Below are positions 35,798 through 44,846 of a stretch of DNA of 64,000 nt, piece after piece. The notes beneath the pieces were generated by a model. That model was not told the DNA's origin. It worked only from the letters and a program-made list of their open reading frames with translations, and made no database searches. Source of the stretch: Chryseobacterium wanjuense (GTDB taxonomy: Bacteria; Bacteroidota; Bacteroidia; Flavobacteriales; Weeksellaceae); the NCBI RefSeq assembly GCF_900111495.1, contig NZ_FOIU01000001.1:806001-870000 (forward strand), read 5' to 3'. A program made the position numbers and the translations under genes. The number at the start of each line of letters is the position of its first letter. The stretch's first letter is position 1.

Positions 35798-37366
35798 ATG
35801 AAATATTTCGATTTTCACTGTCACCCTGTTTTAAAACAGTTGTTTAATGATAATCCCAACATCGATGCCTTTATTTACAGAAGCGATGTAGCGGCCATTC
35901 CGAAAGCCTGTTCCGATCTTCCAAGTATCATTGAAACCCAAACTCACCAGTCTCAACTTTCAGAATTCAACGACGAGGTAATTTTGGGAGCTGTGCTCTA
36001 CAGCGTGGAAAAAAACGTTGCCGAGACAGTGATTCCGCTTCGGGGTTATCTCAAAAAAGCCTCTCAATTCAAGCTTTCAGAGCAGCTTTTAAAAGATATT
36101 GTCAGCAATAAAAATAGGCCGTTTTCAGATTTTTTGATGAAAAGAACGCTGGACAAATATCTCGAAGCCTCTTCTTCCTTTCATATTTTAACAAAAGACA
36201 GCTTCAAAAGTCCGCTTCCCAAGAATAAAGTCAATGTGTTTTTTACCATCGAAGGATGTCATTCTCTGGTGGACAGTCCGAATTTTTGTAATGCTTCAAA
36301 CAAATATAAACCGGGCGATATTTTAAGCAATTTGGATAAGGTTTTAAGTAAAATCAGCATCATTTCTATTAATATTACCCACCTTCAGCAATCCAGCCTC
36401 TGTAATCAGGCATTCGGGATGCAGGTGGCCAATGCTTCCGCATTTTTTCCTTCCGGAAACGGCTTTGAAAACGATGGAAGAACGGTTGTACAGGGCATTT
36501 TCGACAGGAAGATCTGCATTGATGTAAAGCATATGAGTTACAAATCACGAAAGGATTTAATGAGTGAAATTGACTCCAAGAAATATAAAAATATACAGCC
36601 TTTGGTTTGTACCCACGCAGGATTTACCGGAATGCCATTTAAAGACTGGGCAGGTCATATTCAGCTTAAAAAGCCGGCTTCAGGAGCCTTATATCTGGAA
36701 ATTACCAAACCTTTTAATGCTAAAATAAATCCCGGAAGACCTGGTTTTCCTACTTTTAATGCTTCCACTATTAACTTATTCGATGAAGAAATAGTCTGGA
36801 TCGTAAAAAATGGCGGCGTCATAGGAATCTCGATGGACAGGAGGATTTTAGGGTATGTAGATAAATTCGATGACGATCCGACGGGAATTACCGATATGGA
36901 AAGAATTGTCGACAAAGAATTTTTCTCAAAAACAGAATGGGATTCTTTAGGAATAAAAAATGAAAATATCGGAAAGGTGATCGACGATGACAACTGCCTT
37001 TTTATGAACGAATTGGAAGAAAATACCGAATCGAGTCTTCCGCGCCGGGATGAATATTTTTATGATCATCTTTTAAATCATATTAAACATTATTTCCAGG
37101 TCTGCAAAGACAACGGAATCCCGATACAGACTGCCCAGAAACAAATCACGATCGGGACAGATTATGATGGACTTATCAATCCTTTCCTCAACATGCCGAC
37201 TGTGAAAAGAATGGCAGATGTGAGAAGCTATATCAGCATGAATTTAAAATATTTTCTAAGAGATTTGAAAGATTCTAAAAAATGGGCAGACGAACTGAAC
37301 ATTGATACGTTTATGGAAGACCTTTTTTATAATAATGGATACAGATTTTTAAAATCAAGGTTCTGA
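35798..37366 (+). CDS. Metal-dependent dipeptidase-like hydrolase (M19/amidohydrolase superfamily)
   Basis: 522 residues. FDFHCHP (H7 and H9) is the first metal motif; THLQQSSLCNQAFG, VCTHAGFTGM and ITIGTDYDGLINP match the later metal and substrate motifs of the renal-dipeptidase (M19) barrel. The usual M19 motif HxD at the N-terminus is HxH here, and the protein is about 100 residues longer than typical. No signal peptide, so cytoplasmic. Dipeptide hydrolysis is the family's main reaction; a different amide is possible given these changes. A perfect inverted repeat lies just upstream of the start. Confidence 0.7.
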   Translation: MKYFDFHCHPVLKQLFNDNPNIDAFIYRSDVAAIPKACSDLPSIIETQTHQSQLSEFNDEVILGAVLYSVEKNVAETVIPLRGYLKKASQFKLSEQLLKDIVSNKNRPFSDFLMKRTLDKYLEASSSFHILTKDSFKSPLPKNKVNVFFTIEGCHSLVDSPNFCNASNKYKPGDILSNLDKVLSKISIISINITHLQQSSLCNQAFGMQVANASAFFPSGNGFENDGRTVVQGIFDRKICIDVKHMSYKSRKDLMSEIDSKKYKNIQPLVCTHAGFTGMPFKDWAGHIQLKKPASGALYLEITKPFNAKINPGRPGFPTFNASTINLFDEEIVWIVKNGGVIGISMDRRILGYVDKFDDDPTGITDMERIVDKEFFSKTEWDSLGIKNENIGKVIDDDNCLFMNELEENTESSLPRRDEYFYDHLLNHIKHYFQVCKDNGIPIQTAQKQITIGTDYDGLINPFLNMPTVKRMADVRSYISMNLKYFLRDLKDSKKWADELNIDTFMEDLFYNNGYRFLKSRF

Positions 37367-37474
37367 AAGGGTGGTACTGATGCCTGATGAGTGATTTTAT
37401 TAAAATAATTTTAAAATTTGCATATTTAGAAAAATTAATCTCGTTTTCTCACCTTGTTTTCTTAATTTTATTCT

Positions 37475-38275
37475 ATGAACTTTGAGAAAGTAGGGCTTGT
37501 TTTATCTGGTGGTGGTGCGAAAGGTATTGCTCACGCCGGAGTTTTAAAATTCCTGAAAGAAAAAAATATTAATGTCGATGTTTTGTCATGTTGCAGCGCC
37601 GGTTCTATTGTAGGCTGTCTGTACGCGGTAGGCAAAACGCCCGAAGAAATCTTAGAATTCTTCAATTCGGTGTATTTTTTCAACTGGAAACATTTTACTT
37701 TTAATCAGCCGGGATTGGTTTCCTCTGTGATTTTCAGAAATTATCTGAATCCTATTTTCGGTGATATGAAATTAGGCGATCTGGATAAAGAAGTGAAAAT
37801 TGTTGCTACCGAGTTGGTAGGAGGAACGGAAAAAATTTTCGATAAAGATTTTAAAATAATGGATGCCATCATCGCTTCATGCTCGATTCCGGGAATCACA
37901 ACACCTTACATTATCGGGGAAGAAATGTATTGTGATGGCGGAGTTCTCAATAATTTTCCTGCAGATATCATCCGGGACGATTGTGACAAGCTCATCGGGG
38001 TTTTCGTTTCGCCTCCTCATGATATTAAAATTGATGACCTGAAATCTATTAAAGCTATTGTTTCCCGCTCATACGACTTGCTTTCGTACAGAATTGAAAA
38101 AATAAAGTTTGAGTATTGCGATTGGTTTATTTCTTCGCAGGAATTGTCAACGTACGGAACTTTTGAAAGAAGAAAAGACCGTTTGGAGCAAATTTTTAAT
38201 ATTGGCTATAATGCAGCCAAAGAAAGCTTCAACGAAAGCAGTTTCTACATACAGCTCAAACAATCCGGAACATAA
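37475..38275 (+). CDS. Patatin-like phospholipase
   Basis: 266 residues. Oxyanion loop GGGAKGIAHAGVL (12-24) and Asp of the dyad in YCDGGVLNNFP are present. The nucleophile elbow reads SCCSAGS (38-44), with Ser41; the first glycine of GxSxG is Cys39, an unusual replacement. The rest of the family landmarks are normal (EKIFDKDFKIMDAIIASCSI, then PGITTPY), so it is probably an active lipid acyl hydrolase, cytoplasmic, without a surface barrel. It is followed by a bidirectional terminator shared with a convergent gene. Confidence 0.85.
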   Translation: MNFEKVGLVLSGGGAKGIAHAGVLKFLKEKNINVDVLSCCSAGSIVGCLYAVGKTPEEILEFFNSVYFFNWKHFTFNQPGLVSSVIFRNYLNPIFGDMKLGDLDKEVKIVATELVGGTEKIFDKDFKIMDAIIASCSIPGITTPYIIGEEMYCDGGVLNNFPADIIRDDCDKLIGVFVSPPHDIKIDDLKSIKAIVSRSYDLLSYRIEKIKFEYCDWFISSQELSTYGTFERRKDRLEQIFNIGYNAAKESFNESSFYIQLKQSGT

Positions 38276-38306
38276 AAAAACTCTCACTTCAAAAGCGGGA
38301 GTTTTT
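38276..38306. terminator. Bidirectional terminator
   Basis: Stem AAAAACTC / GAGTTTTT (plus an outer CG pair) between the convergent patatin and minus-strand secreted-protein genes. Confidence 0.75.
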
Positions 38307-38309
38307 ATT

Positions 38310-38747
38310 TTATTTTTTAACGACCTGTGCGCCCTGATCCACGATCGTTTTTCCGTTTTGATCACTCACCATCAAGGTGTAAGGAGGCATCGTACCTTCT
38401 GTAAGATAATTTCTCCAAACGTGATAGGTGTAGCCTTTATTGGTGAATTCGTAGTAATAATTTCCACCCGATCCGTCAGGAACTATTTGCCCGTCACTGA
38501 TGATCATGCTTGGTTTTGAGGTGATTTTTGCATTCGCTGGCCATGACTGGTACAGGTATTTCCCATTTGGCTGCTGATCGATTCTTATTTTAAATTTTTT
38601 AGTTTTAATAATAACCGTTTTAGGAACTTTTTGTTGAAATTCCGTACTGTTTTTTGATGTAATGCCTGGATTTCTGTCAACATTATTGGCAAAAACCAGG
38701 GAGAACTGCGCTACACAAAGCGCTCCTAATATTATTTTTTTGATCAT
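38310..38747 (-). CDS. Secreted protein of unknown function
   Basis: 145 residues with a signal peptide (MIKKIILGALCVAQFSLVFA). The mature domain has strands and many aromatic residues (KYLYQSWPANAKITSKPSMI, YYYEFTNKGYTYHVWRNYLT). The C-terminus is TLMVSDQNGKTIVDQGAQVV. No family recognised. The gene has a terminator shared with the patatin gene and lies alone on the minus strand. Confidence 0.6.
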   Translation of the reverse strand: MIKKIILGALCVAQFSLVFANNVDRNPGITSKNSTEFQQKVPKTVIIKTKKFKIRIDQQPNGKYLYQSWPANAKITSKPSMIISDGQIVPDGSGGNYYYEFTNKGYTYHVWRNYLTEGTMPPYTLMVSDQNGKTIVDQGAQVVKK

Positions 38748-38964
38748 TTTTTTAAACTTATTGTTTAGATGTTTATGGTATCAAATTTAGAGCCAATTCT
38801 ATCATCTTCTATATAATTTGCAAGGTTAATTTAAACTTAAAAAGTACAGGTTTGGATAGATAAATAATCAATAGTTGAAAATAATTGTATTGATTTTCAG
38901 TATGTTAAATTTTATATTTAAAAATATTTTAATTTTTTGCAACAACTGAATATTTTTCTTGCGT

Positions 38965-38972
38965 ACATTTGT
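38965..38972 (+). promoter_or_regulatory. Promoter-like -7 box TACATTTG
   Basis: A perfect TAnnTTTG box 234 bases before the flotillin ATG. Transcription would begin near 38980, followed by a small hairpin AAAGGA/TCCTTT (38980-38997) and a 29-codon frame at 39006. A TTG lies at 38937-38939, a little too far for the normal -33. It may serve the small frame, the flotillin gene or both. Confidence 0.5.
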
Positions 38973-39005
38973 ACCATCAAAGGATCTCGTTCCTTTCCCA
39001 TTGAA

Positions 39006-39095
39006 ATGAAACTAATTAATTTTAAGTTTTTTCTATTAAAAATATCAGAAATTATCTTCACGATTTTTAATACATCTCCTCCTAAGATTTCTTAA
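39006..39095 (+). CDS. Possible 29-residue leader peptide
   Basis: ATG at 39006 and TAA at 39093-39095; the product MKLINFKFFLLKISEIIFTI plus FNTSPPKIS is hydrophobic with a basic start. It is the first frame after the -7 box at 38965-38972. No comparison available. Except for this frame and the promoter, the gap 38748-39205 is AT-rich with no recognisable content. Confidence 0.25.
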   Translation: MKLINFKFFLLKISEIIFTIFNTSPPKIS

Positions 39096-39205
39096 TTTTT
39101 TTCGAAAGAATTATCAAATAATTCATACTCTGTTTTTTCATTTTCTGAAAAAATAGAGCACAATCCCTGTTTTCAAAATTTAATCAAACAAAAAATAAAC
39201 AAATT

Positions 39206-41143
39206 ATGGAATTAACTTTTCATGGCTGGATGATTCCTGCCTTAATTGCGCTGTTGTGCGTACTTTTTTACAAATTTATTCTTAGAATTTTCTTCGGACT
39301 TATCATTGTTCCCCAGGACAAAATCGGTTTGGTGACCAAAAAATTCGTATTGGTCGGTAAGCAGGAACTTCCGGAAGGGAGAATCATTGCAACCAACGGA
39401 GAGGCCGGTTTTCAGGCTCAGACATTGGCTCCCGGCGTGTATTTCGGGAAATGGATTTGGCAATATTCTATTGATTTCCAATCTTTCACGGTAATTCCGA
39501 CAGGTAAAATAGGATTATTACTCGCAAAAGACGGTATGGAACTGGAAACCGGAAGGATTTTAGGAAGAAAAGTAGATTGCGATTCTTTTCAGGACGCAGA
39601 AGCTTTTTTAAGAAACGGGGGACGAAAAGGACGTCAAACCGCGATCATCGCTCCAGGTTCTTACAGAATCAACACCTTATTATTTGAAGTTGAATTAACG
39701 GATATGACGCAGATTCCGGATAATGCAGTGGGAATTATCACTACCATGGAAGGTAGTCCTCTGGAAGAAGGGCAGATTGCAGGAAAAATTATTAATGACC
39801 ATAATAAATTCCAGGATGTTGATACTTTTTTAAATAACGGAGGATATAAAGGTCTTCAGGAACAGGTAATTTTGGCGGGTTCCTATTTCCTGAATCCTTG
39901 GTTTACAAAGGTTGAGATGGTGAAAATGACGGAAATTCCGATTGGTCATGTCGGTGTGATTATCAGTTATGTAGGGGAGGATGGCAAAGATTTAAGCGGT
40001 GTCGATTTTAAACATGGAAATATTGTGGAAAAAGGCCACAAAGGAGTTTGGGCAGAGCCGATAGGTCCCGGAAAATACCCGATTAACCCATATATTATGA
40101 AGGTTGAGCTTGTTCCGACAACCAATTTGGTTTTGAACTGGGCATATGAAAGAAGCGAATCTCACCAACTGGACAAAAATCTTTCAACGATCACAGTGCG
40201 AAGTAAAGACGGTTTCCCTTTTAATCTTGATGTTTCACAGATTATTCATATTCCTACATATGAAGCTCCGAAAGTTATTGCCCGTTTCGGAAATATGATC
40301 AATCTGGTAAGTCAGGTGTTAGAACCGACAATTGGGAATTATTTCCGAAATTCTGCGCAGGACAGCGACGTGATTGCCTTCCTGGGAACGCGTAAAGAAA
40401 GACAGCAGTCTGCAAAAGACCACATCAGCAGCGTATTGGAGCAGTACAATGTAAATGCGGTGGATACTTTGATTGGTGCGATTGTTCCTCCTGAAAGTTT
40501 AATGAAAACTTTAACGGACAGAAAATTGGCGGAAGAACAAAAAATCACTTATGAAACCGAAATGCTGGCTCAGGAAACTCGTCAGGCTCTGGAAAAAGAA
40601 ACTGCCGTTGCCGATATGCAGAAGGAAATTGTAAAAGCGGATCAGGGTGTTTTAATTGCGGAAAGAATTGCGGATGCATCTGTGAAAAAAGCTACCGGAG
40701 ACGCCAATTCAGTAAGATTACAGGCCAATGCTGAAGGTGACAGATTGAAACTTTTGGCAACCGGGGAAGCAGAAAAAACAAGATTGCTGGCCAAAGCAGA
40801 AGCAGAGAAAATAGAATTGCTGGCTAAAGCAAGTGCCGAACAAATTTCATTAACAGGTAATGCTGAAGCGGAAAAAATTCTGGCAATTGGTAAATCTAAT
40901 GCAGAATCTTACAAATTATCGGTGGAAGCGATGGGCGGAAATAATTTTACACAATTGAAAATCATGGAAAATATTGCCAGCCAAAATGTGAGAATCATGC
41001 CTGAAGTATTGATCGGAGGAAGCGGAGATGCAGCAAATGGCGGAATCAGTGGACTTTTGGGGCTGCAGCTTTTGGAACAGGTTCAGAAGAAAAATATTGA
41101 GACGGTTTCGGTAATTGATGAAAAGCCGGATAATAATTCTTGA
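39206..41143 (+). CDS. Flotillin-like SPFH/band 7 membrane protein
   Basis: 645 residues. One N-terminal membrane segment (about 8-34), then SPFH-type repeats (KIGLVTKKFVLVGKQELPEG, the later units KIGLLLAKDGMELETGRILG and AVGIITTMEGSPLEEGQIAG are repeats of the same design), a band 7 core (NLSTITVRSKDGFPFNLDVS) and a long coiled coil from about 440, where AEKTRLLAKAEAEKIELLAK and similar runs repeat. The C-terminus is Gly-rich (GLLGLQLL). Such proteins form large rings in membranes and organise lipid domains. No NfeD partner gene is adjacent. It is likely a single gene with a 234-base leader. Confidence 0.85.
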   Translation: MELTFHGWMIPALIALLCVLFYKFILRIFFGLIIVPQDKIGLVTKKFVLVGKQELPEGRIIATNGEAGFQAQTLAPGVYFGKWIWQYSIDFQSFTVIPTGKIGLLLAKDGMELETGRILGRKVDCDSFQDAEAFLRNGGRKGRQTAIIAPGSYRINTLLFEVELTDMTQIPDNAVGIITTMEGSPLEEGQIAGKIINDHNKFQDVDTFLNNGGYKGLQEQVILAGSYFLNPWFTKVEMVKMTEIPIGHVGVIISYVGEDGKDLSGVDFKHGNIVEKGHKGVWAEPIGPGKYPINPYIMKVELVPTTNLVLNWAYERSESHQLDKNLSTITVRSKDGFPFNLDVSQIIHIPTYEAPKVIARFGNMINLVSQVLEPTIGNYFRNSAQDSDVIAFLGTRKERQQSAKDHISSVLEQYNVNAVDTLIGAIVPPESLMKTLTDRKLAEEQKITYETEMLAQETRQALEKETAVADMQKEIVKADQGVLIAERIADASVKKATGDANSVRLQANAEGDRLKLLATGEAEKTRLLAKAEAEKIELLAKASAEQISLTGNAEAEKILAIGKSNAESYKLSVEAMGGNNFTQLKIMENIASQNVRIMPEVLIGGSGDAANGGISGLLGLQLLEQVQKKNIETVSVIDEKPDNNS

Positions 41144-41280
41144 TTAAATTAATCCTCTTTAGAATTTTAACCGCAAAAGAGACAAAAGATTTAAGTTTAA
41201 ATTAAAAACTGTAAAGAAGAATCCAAAAGTTACTTTAAATTCAACAATTATCTTTTGTGACTTTTGTGGTAATAAAGAAA

Positions 41281-41309
41281 AAAAATGCTCCAAAACCTGG
41301 AGCATTTTT
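41281..41309. terminator. Bidirectional terminator between flotillin and ABC genes
   Basis: Perfect 11-bp stem AAAAATGCTCC / GGAGCATTTTT with loop AAAACCT; it ends five bases before the minus-strand gene stop. Confidence 0.85.
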
Positions 41310-41314
41310 ATATT

Positions 41315-42010
41315 TTAAGCGGTATAACTAGCAAACGCTTCTTCCAAACTTTCAAACTTGCCTTTAAATTCATCAATCGGGCAATCCTGAAGAATATTTC
41401 CTTTGTGAATGAGGATCACACGCGAACAAAGCGCTTCCACTTCCTGCATGATGTGCGTGGAAAGCAAAACCGTTTTCTGTTGTCCGATCTCCTTTACCAC
41501 ATTCCTGATTTCGATGATTTGATTAGGGTCAAGACCGTTGGTAGGCTCATCAAGAATTAATAAATCCGGCTGGTGAATGATCGCCTGAGCCAAACCGACT
41601 CTTTGTTTGTACCCTTTGGAAAGTTGCCCGATTTTCTTTGATTTTTCAGGAGTAATTCCTACCAGCTCGATTACTTCATCTACTCTTGATTCCGGGATTT
41701 TATGAATGTTTGCGACGAATTGCAAGTATTCTTTTACGTACATTTCCAGATACAACGGATTATTTTCAGGAAGAAAGCCGATTCTTTTTTTGCTTTCGAT
41801 CTCATGTTCCGTAATATTTTTATCATTAAAAATGATCTCGCCTTCATCGATTTTCAGTGCACCGACAATGGATTTCATAAGGGTAGATTTTCCCGCACCG
41901 TTGGGGCCGAGAAGACCTATGATTTCATTGTTTTCGATAGAAATATTAATATTGTTCAGTGCAGTCTGTTCACCGAATTTTTTGGTTAAATTGTTTATCT
42001 GGAGAGACAT
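41315..42010 (-). CDS. ABC transporter ATP-binding protein
   Basis: About 231 residues. Walker A GPNGAGKST, Q-loop, signature QLSKGYKQRVGLAQ, Walker B LLILDEPTNGLDPNQ and H-loop LSTHIMQEVEALC are complete. It resembles the NatA/GldA branch (N-terminus MSLQINNLTKKFGEQTALNN) but is about 70 residues shorter than GldA and has no permease next to it, so its partner must be encoded elsewhere. The start at 42010 is chosen since MSLQI begins the domain; 15 codons of upstream frame have no family resemblance and run through a terminator. Confidence 0.85.
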   Translation of the reverse strand: MSLQINNLTKKFGEQTALNNINISIENNEIIGLLGPNGAGKSTLMKSIVGALKIDEGEIIFNDKNITEHEIESKKRIGFLPENNPLYLEMYVKEYLQFVANIHKIPESRVDEVIELVGITPEKSKKIGQLSKGYKQRVGLAQAIIHQPDLLILDEPTNGLDPNQIIEIRNVVKEIGQQKTVLLSTHIMQEVEALCSRVILIHKGNILQDCPIDEFKGKFESLEEAFASYTA

Positions 42011-42048
42011 AATGTGTAATGATCTTTTTGCAAAAATAAAAATAAAAA

Positions 42049-42070
42049 AACTCATTCGGGTGAATGAGTT
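42049..42070 (-). terminator. Terminator of the minus-strand gene 42094-42654
   Basis: Stem AACTCATTC / GAATGAGTT (9 bp) and a long T-run on the minus strand, 24 bases beyond the stop codon and just before the ABC gene start. Confidence 0.8.
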
Positions 42071-42093
42071 GATTTAATATTGTAAAAATTCAA

Positions 42094-42654
42094 TTATTTT
42101 CTTGCTTTTTTATCTTTGCCGTTTGAAGCGGGAGCTGCCGTCGATGCTGTACTTGAAGATTTTGCAGCGTTGATGTTATGCATCGTCGCCGGTTTGTCGT
42201 ACAGGGCAGATTTTCCATTTGCTTTTCCAAAGATCTTATCCACTTGTTTTCTCGTCAAAAACTGGGATTTTCCAACATATTTTTTGTTTTTATTAATATA
42301 TTGAATAAACTGAACTGTCGGCTGGCCGTAGTTTTTCTCATAATGCAGCTCGATAATATCGTTGGGAAGTTCCAACACGATATTGCTTTCCGGAGTATTA
42401 ATAAAGCCGTTGGTAATAAGTTCGTATAAGCCGGATACATCTCCGTTTAAGTTTTGAAAGGAAAAGGATCTGAAAGTATTCAGATTAGAGGTATTAAGAT
42501 CCTGATAATTAATAGTAAAATTATTTTCTTTTTTATATAAACCTACGGAATTATCTTTACCAATTTCCACTAAGCTTTCGTTTTTCAACACTTTTATCTG
42601 TGAGAAAACCGAAATACCGAACATACACGTAAAAAGTAGAATTATTTTTCTCAT
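42094..42654 (-). CDS. Secreted protein of unknown function
   Basis: 186 residues with a signal peptide (MRKIILLFTCMFGISVFSQ). Strand-rich body (GLYELITNGFINTPESNIVL) and a Ser/Ala/Lys-rich C-terminal tail (SSSTASTAAPASNGKDKKAR). No known domain. Own promoter (-7 box at 42737-42744 on the minus strand) and own terminator, so it is monocistronic. The low-complexity tail looks like an unstructured periplasmic end. Confidence 0.6.
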   Translation of the reverse strand: MRKIILLFTCMFGISVFSQIKVLKNESLVEIGKDNSVGLYKKENNFTINYQDLNTSNLNTFRSFSFQNLNGDVSGLYELITNGFINTPESNIVLELPNDIIELHYEKNYGQPTVQFIQYINKNKKYVGKSQFLTRKQVDKIFGKANGKSALYDKPATMHNINAAKSSSTASTAAPASNGKDKKARK

Positions 42655-43215
42655 GTGATGATTTTTAATGTATCATAAAATTGGTGTATCTAAAATAGTA
42701 ATAAAAATGCGAAAAAACAATTTTTATTATCTAAAGCAAAAGTAACATTTTTTTTTAATATCCATCATTGTTATAAGCCTGATGCTATGCATCTCATTTT
42801 AATCAGAATATGTTTAAATATTTGATAGTAAGAAATTTATAAACAACTTTACGGAATCTGTGTTTAAATTTAATTATTGATATATTAAGTCAGTGACGTA
42901 ATTTAATTAATTGAAATTCAGTTTATTAATAGTCAATTTGAAATAATATGGGATACAATTTAAAATAAATGTTAAATCTGTTTAAATCTACACCGTTGTT
43001 TTTTAAATCAGGTTAAGTGAAAAATTACGAATTGATGAAATCTTCTCTGAATGGCAGCTAAAATCAGAGGGAGGATTGATTAAAAATTTTTTCATTGTGT
43101 GCATTGAATATTATTAGCTGCAAATGTAGAATAAAAATTAATATTTTACATCGATTCTGCAATAAGAAAAAAAAAGCTGCAAAAAGCAGCTTTTTAAAAT
43201 TATGGTAATTTAAAT
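42655..43215. other. 561-bp AT-rich spacer
   Basis: It holds a minus-strand promoter box (CAAAAGTA at 42737-42744, TACTTTTG on the minus strand) for gene 42094-42654 and a terminator at 43171-43195 for the gene beyond it. I see no coding sequence or repeat in the rest. Confidence 0.5.
43171..43195. terminator. Terminator downstream of the QVGIN-type gene
   Basis: Perfect 10-bp stem AAAAAGCTGC / GCAGCTTTTT with loop AAAAA, 21 bases beyond the minus-strand stop at 43216. Confidence 0.85.
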
Positions 43216-43812
43216 TTATAATCCTGAAGGTGAAGAAGTTGCGGAAGCGTCTTTTGAACCTCCCAGATTCTGTATAACATTAGGAAGGGTTTTTACGAGT
43301 GTATTATTGATGACTAAACATCTAATTTCCCAGGTTCCATTTCCTCCTGAAGATGTTGCACCCTTGTAATCTGCAGATAAATGCCATGTATTCCCGGAAT
43401 TAAAAGCAAATACATTCATAGGGTTAAAATCTGTTCCGACGGCTGCCGTTAATCCATTATTACTACTAGTATAATTACTTCCGATGATGGCAACAGTGTA
43501 TTCGCTGGAGCTTATCTTTGTGTCATAGTCATTTACCCAGTCACCATTTACATTATTTAATGTATACGTAATATAATTGAGGGGAAGCGTGTTTCCTGAT
43601 GGAGATGCAATCACTTTAAGCTCACCGGTATTATCATCTCTTACAATGCACGAATATCCTTTATTGCTTAAAGCAGAATTTGCCTTGCGCAGAACCATAT
43701 TTCCATTTACATCGAGAGTTGCAGTAGGAGTTGGAGTATTAATTCCAACTTGAGCACTTACTTCATAATAGAAACTATTAAGAAGTATCAGTGCTAAGAT
43801 ACATTTTTTCAT
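43216..43812 (-). CDS. Secreted 'QVGIN' protein, copy 1
   Basis: 198 residues. Signal peptide (MKKCILALILLNSFYYEVSA) followed at once by QVGINTPTPTATLDVNG, a motif at the N-terminus of many Bacteroidota surface proteins that resembles the stalk or tail-fibre repeat 'GIGTTTPxAxLDV'. A strand-rich domain follows (SSEYTVAIIGSNYTSSNNGL, GTWEIRCLVINNTLVKTLPN). Four other genes in the window (50684-55248) carry the same motif. Exported, but the function is unknown. The start at 43812 is used because an upstream frame of 16 codons precedes the signal peptide without resembling one. Confidence 0.7.
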   Translation of the reverse strand: MKKCILALILLNSFYYEVSAQVGINTPTPTATLDVNGNMVLRKANSALSNKGYSCIVRDDNTGELKVIASPSGNTLPLNYITYTLNNVNGDWVNDYDTKISSSEYTVAIIGSNYTSSNNGLTAAVGTDFNPMNVFAFNSGNTWHLSADYKGATSSGGNGTWEIRCLVINNTLVKTLPNVIQNLGGSKDASATSSPSGL

Positions 43813-44104
43813 TCTTAGTGTTTTATAAGGTTGGTCTTCACCCTTCCAAAATTGTGCCAATAAATTTGGTTAATGTATAAGTTGTTGTTTTATAATTTGT
43901 TAAATTGAATTAAAACACAGGAAGTATAGTAAAAAATTGGTTGAAAAAGTGGAGTTAATATTTTTTAATAGTGAAATAATTAAAAAACGGTAATCCATAA
44001 GAATTTTGGTTTTTCTGTACTTAGAGTAAAATATTTTTACCGTTCCTGACACACTGTTGTCATATTGGCATTCTACCTTTATATTAGTAATTAAAAAATA
44101 AAAA

Positions 44105-44509
44105 ATGGGTAGAGTACATTTAGTATCAGTAAGAATTATCACCGCTGACATAAAGCGACTGGTTCAGTTTTTTGAGGATGCAACAGGAATCACGGCCAAA
44201 TGGGCAACCGATGACTTTGCAGAACTCTCATCTGAGTCTTTTACTTTGGCAATTGGAAGCACGCGGACATTGGCTTTCTTCGGAGAAGGCGTTGCTGAAC
44301 CTGCGACTAATAAAAGTATGATCATAGAATTCCTTGTGGAAAACGTAGATGATAATTACGAAATAATTAAAGGTTTAACAAGCGAAATTGTTCAGAAACC
44401 GACAACAATGCCTTGGGGAAATCGCTCGCTACTGTTTCGCGATCCGGACGGGAATCTGATTAACTTTTTTACTCCGGTAAGTGAGGTAGCAAAAAAGAAG
44501 TTTGCATAA
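44105..44509 (+). CDS. VOC family protein (glyoxalase/bleomycin-resistance fold)
   Basis: 134 residues with the paired beta-alpha-beta-beta-beta units: VHLVSVRIITADIKRLVQFF at the start, later FTLAIGSTRTLAFFGEG and the end motif GNRSLLFRDPDGNLINFFTP. The metal site residues are partly visible (Glu in the last strand is replaced by Asn in NLINFF). Members are dioxygenases, lyases or binding proteins; no reaction can be chosen. Single gene, ended by the terminator at 44597. Gap 43813-44104 upstream is plain AT-rich sequence. Confidence 0.8.
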   Translation: MGRVHLVSVRIITADIKRLVQFFEDATGITAKWATDDFAELSSESFTLAIGSTRTLAFFGEGVAEPATNKSMIIEFLVENVDDNYEIIKGLTSEIVQKPTTMPWGNRSLLFRDPDGNLINFFTPVSEVAKKKFA

Positions 44510-44596
44510 AGAATAGAATAGATCAGTTATCAACGACAGTTTATAAAATAGCGGGTTCAGTATTGATTTGAATGTTTGTTGATCAGTATTACAAAA

Positions 44597-44630
44597 AAAT
44601 GGTGCCACTTTAAAACAAGCGGCACCATTT
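44597..44630 (+). terminator. Terminator after the VOC gene
   Basis: Perfect 10-bp stem AAATGGTGCC / GGCACCATTT, loop of 14 bases, then GGCTTTTT. Confidence 0.75.
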
Positions 44631-44798
44631 GGCTTTTTGTGACCAAGACGAGCGTCTCTTCAAACACTTTTATTGATAATTTAGTTCGATTGAGCTAAAT
44701 TAAACAAGAATTATAAACCTGTCTTTTACCTTCACGCCAAGATTTTACGAAGAATTTAATAGAATGTTTGGAGTTGCTAATTGCTTTTTCTTTTAAGG

Positions 44799-44827
44799 TT
44801 GAAAGAAAAACGATTTACTTATATTTG
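44799..44827 (+). promoter_or_regulatory. Promoter of the PIG-L / symporter operon
   Basis: TTG at 44799-44801 and TATATTTG at 44820-44827, 18 bases apart, fit the Bacteroidota consensus; the ATG at 44847 follows 19 bases later. It decides the start: an upstream frame opening at 44781 would begin before the promoter. Confidence 0.8.
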
Positions 44828-44846
44828 CCTCGCAAAGCAAATTCAA

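Noticed and set aside
41315..42010. Gliding-motility gene gldA
   Set aside because: The protein is about 70 residues shorter than GldA and has no gldF/gldG nearby; only the general ABC call is safe.
43900..44151. An 83-codon minus-strand frame overlapping the VOC gene start
   Set aside because: It overlaps the start of a clear VOC gene on the other strand and has no family features.
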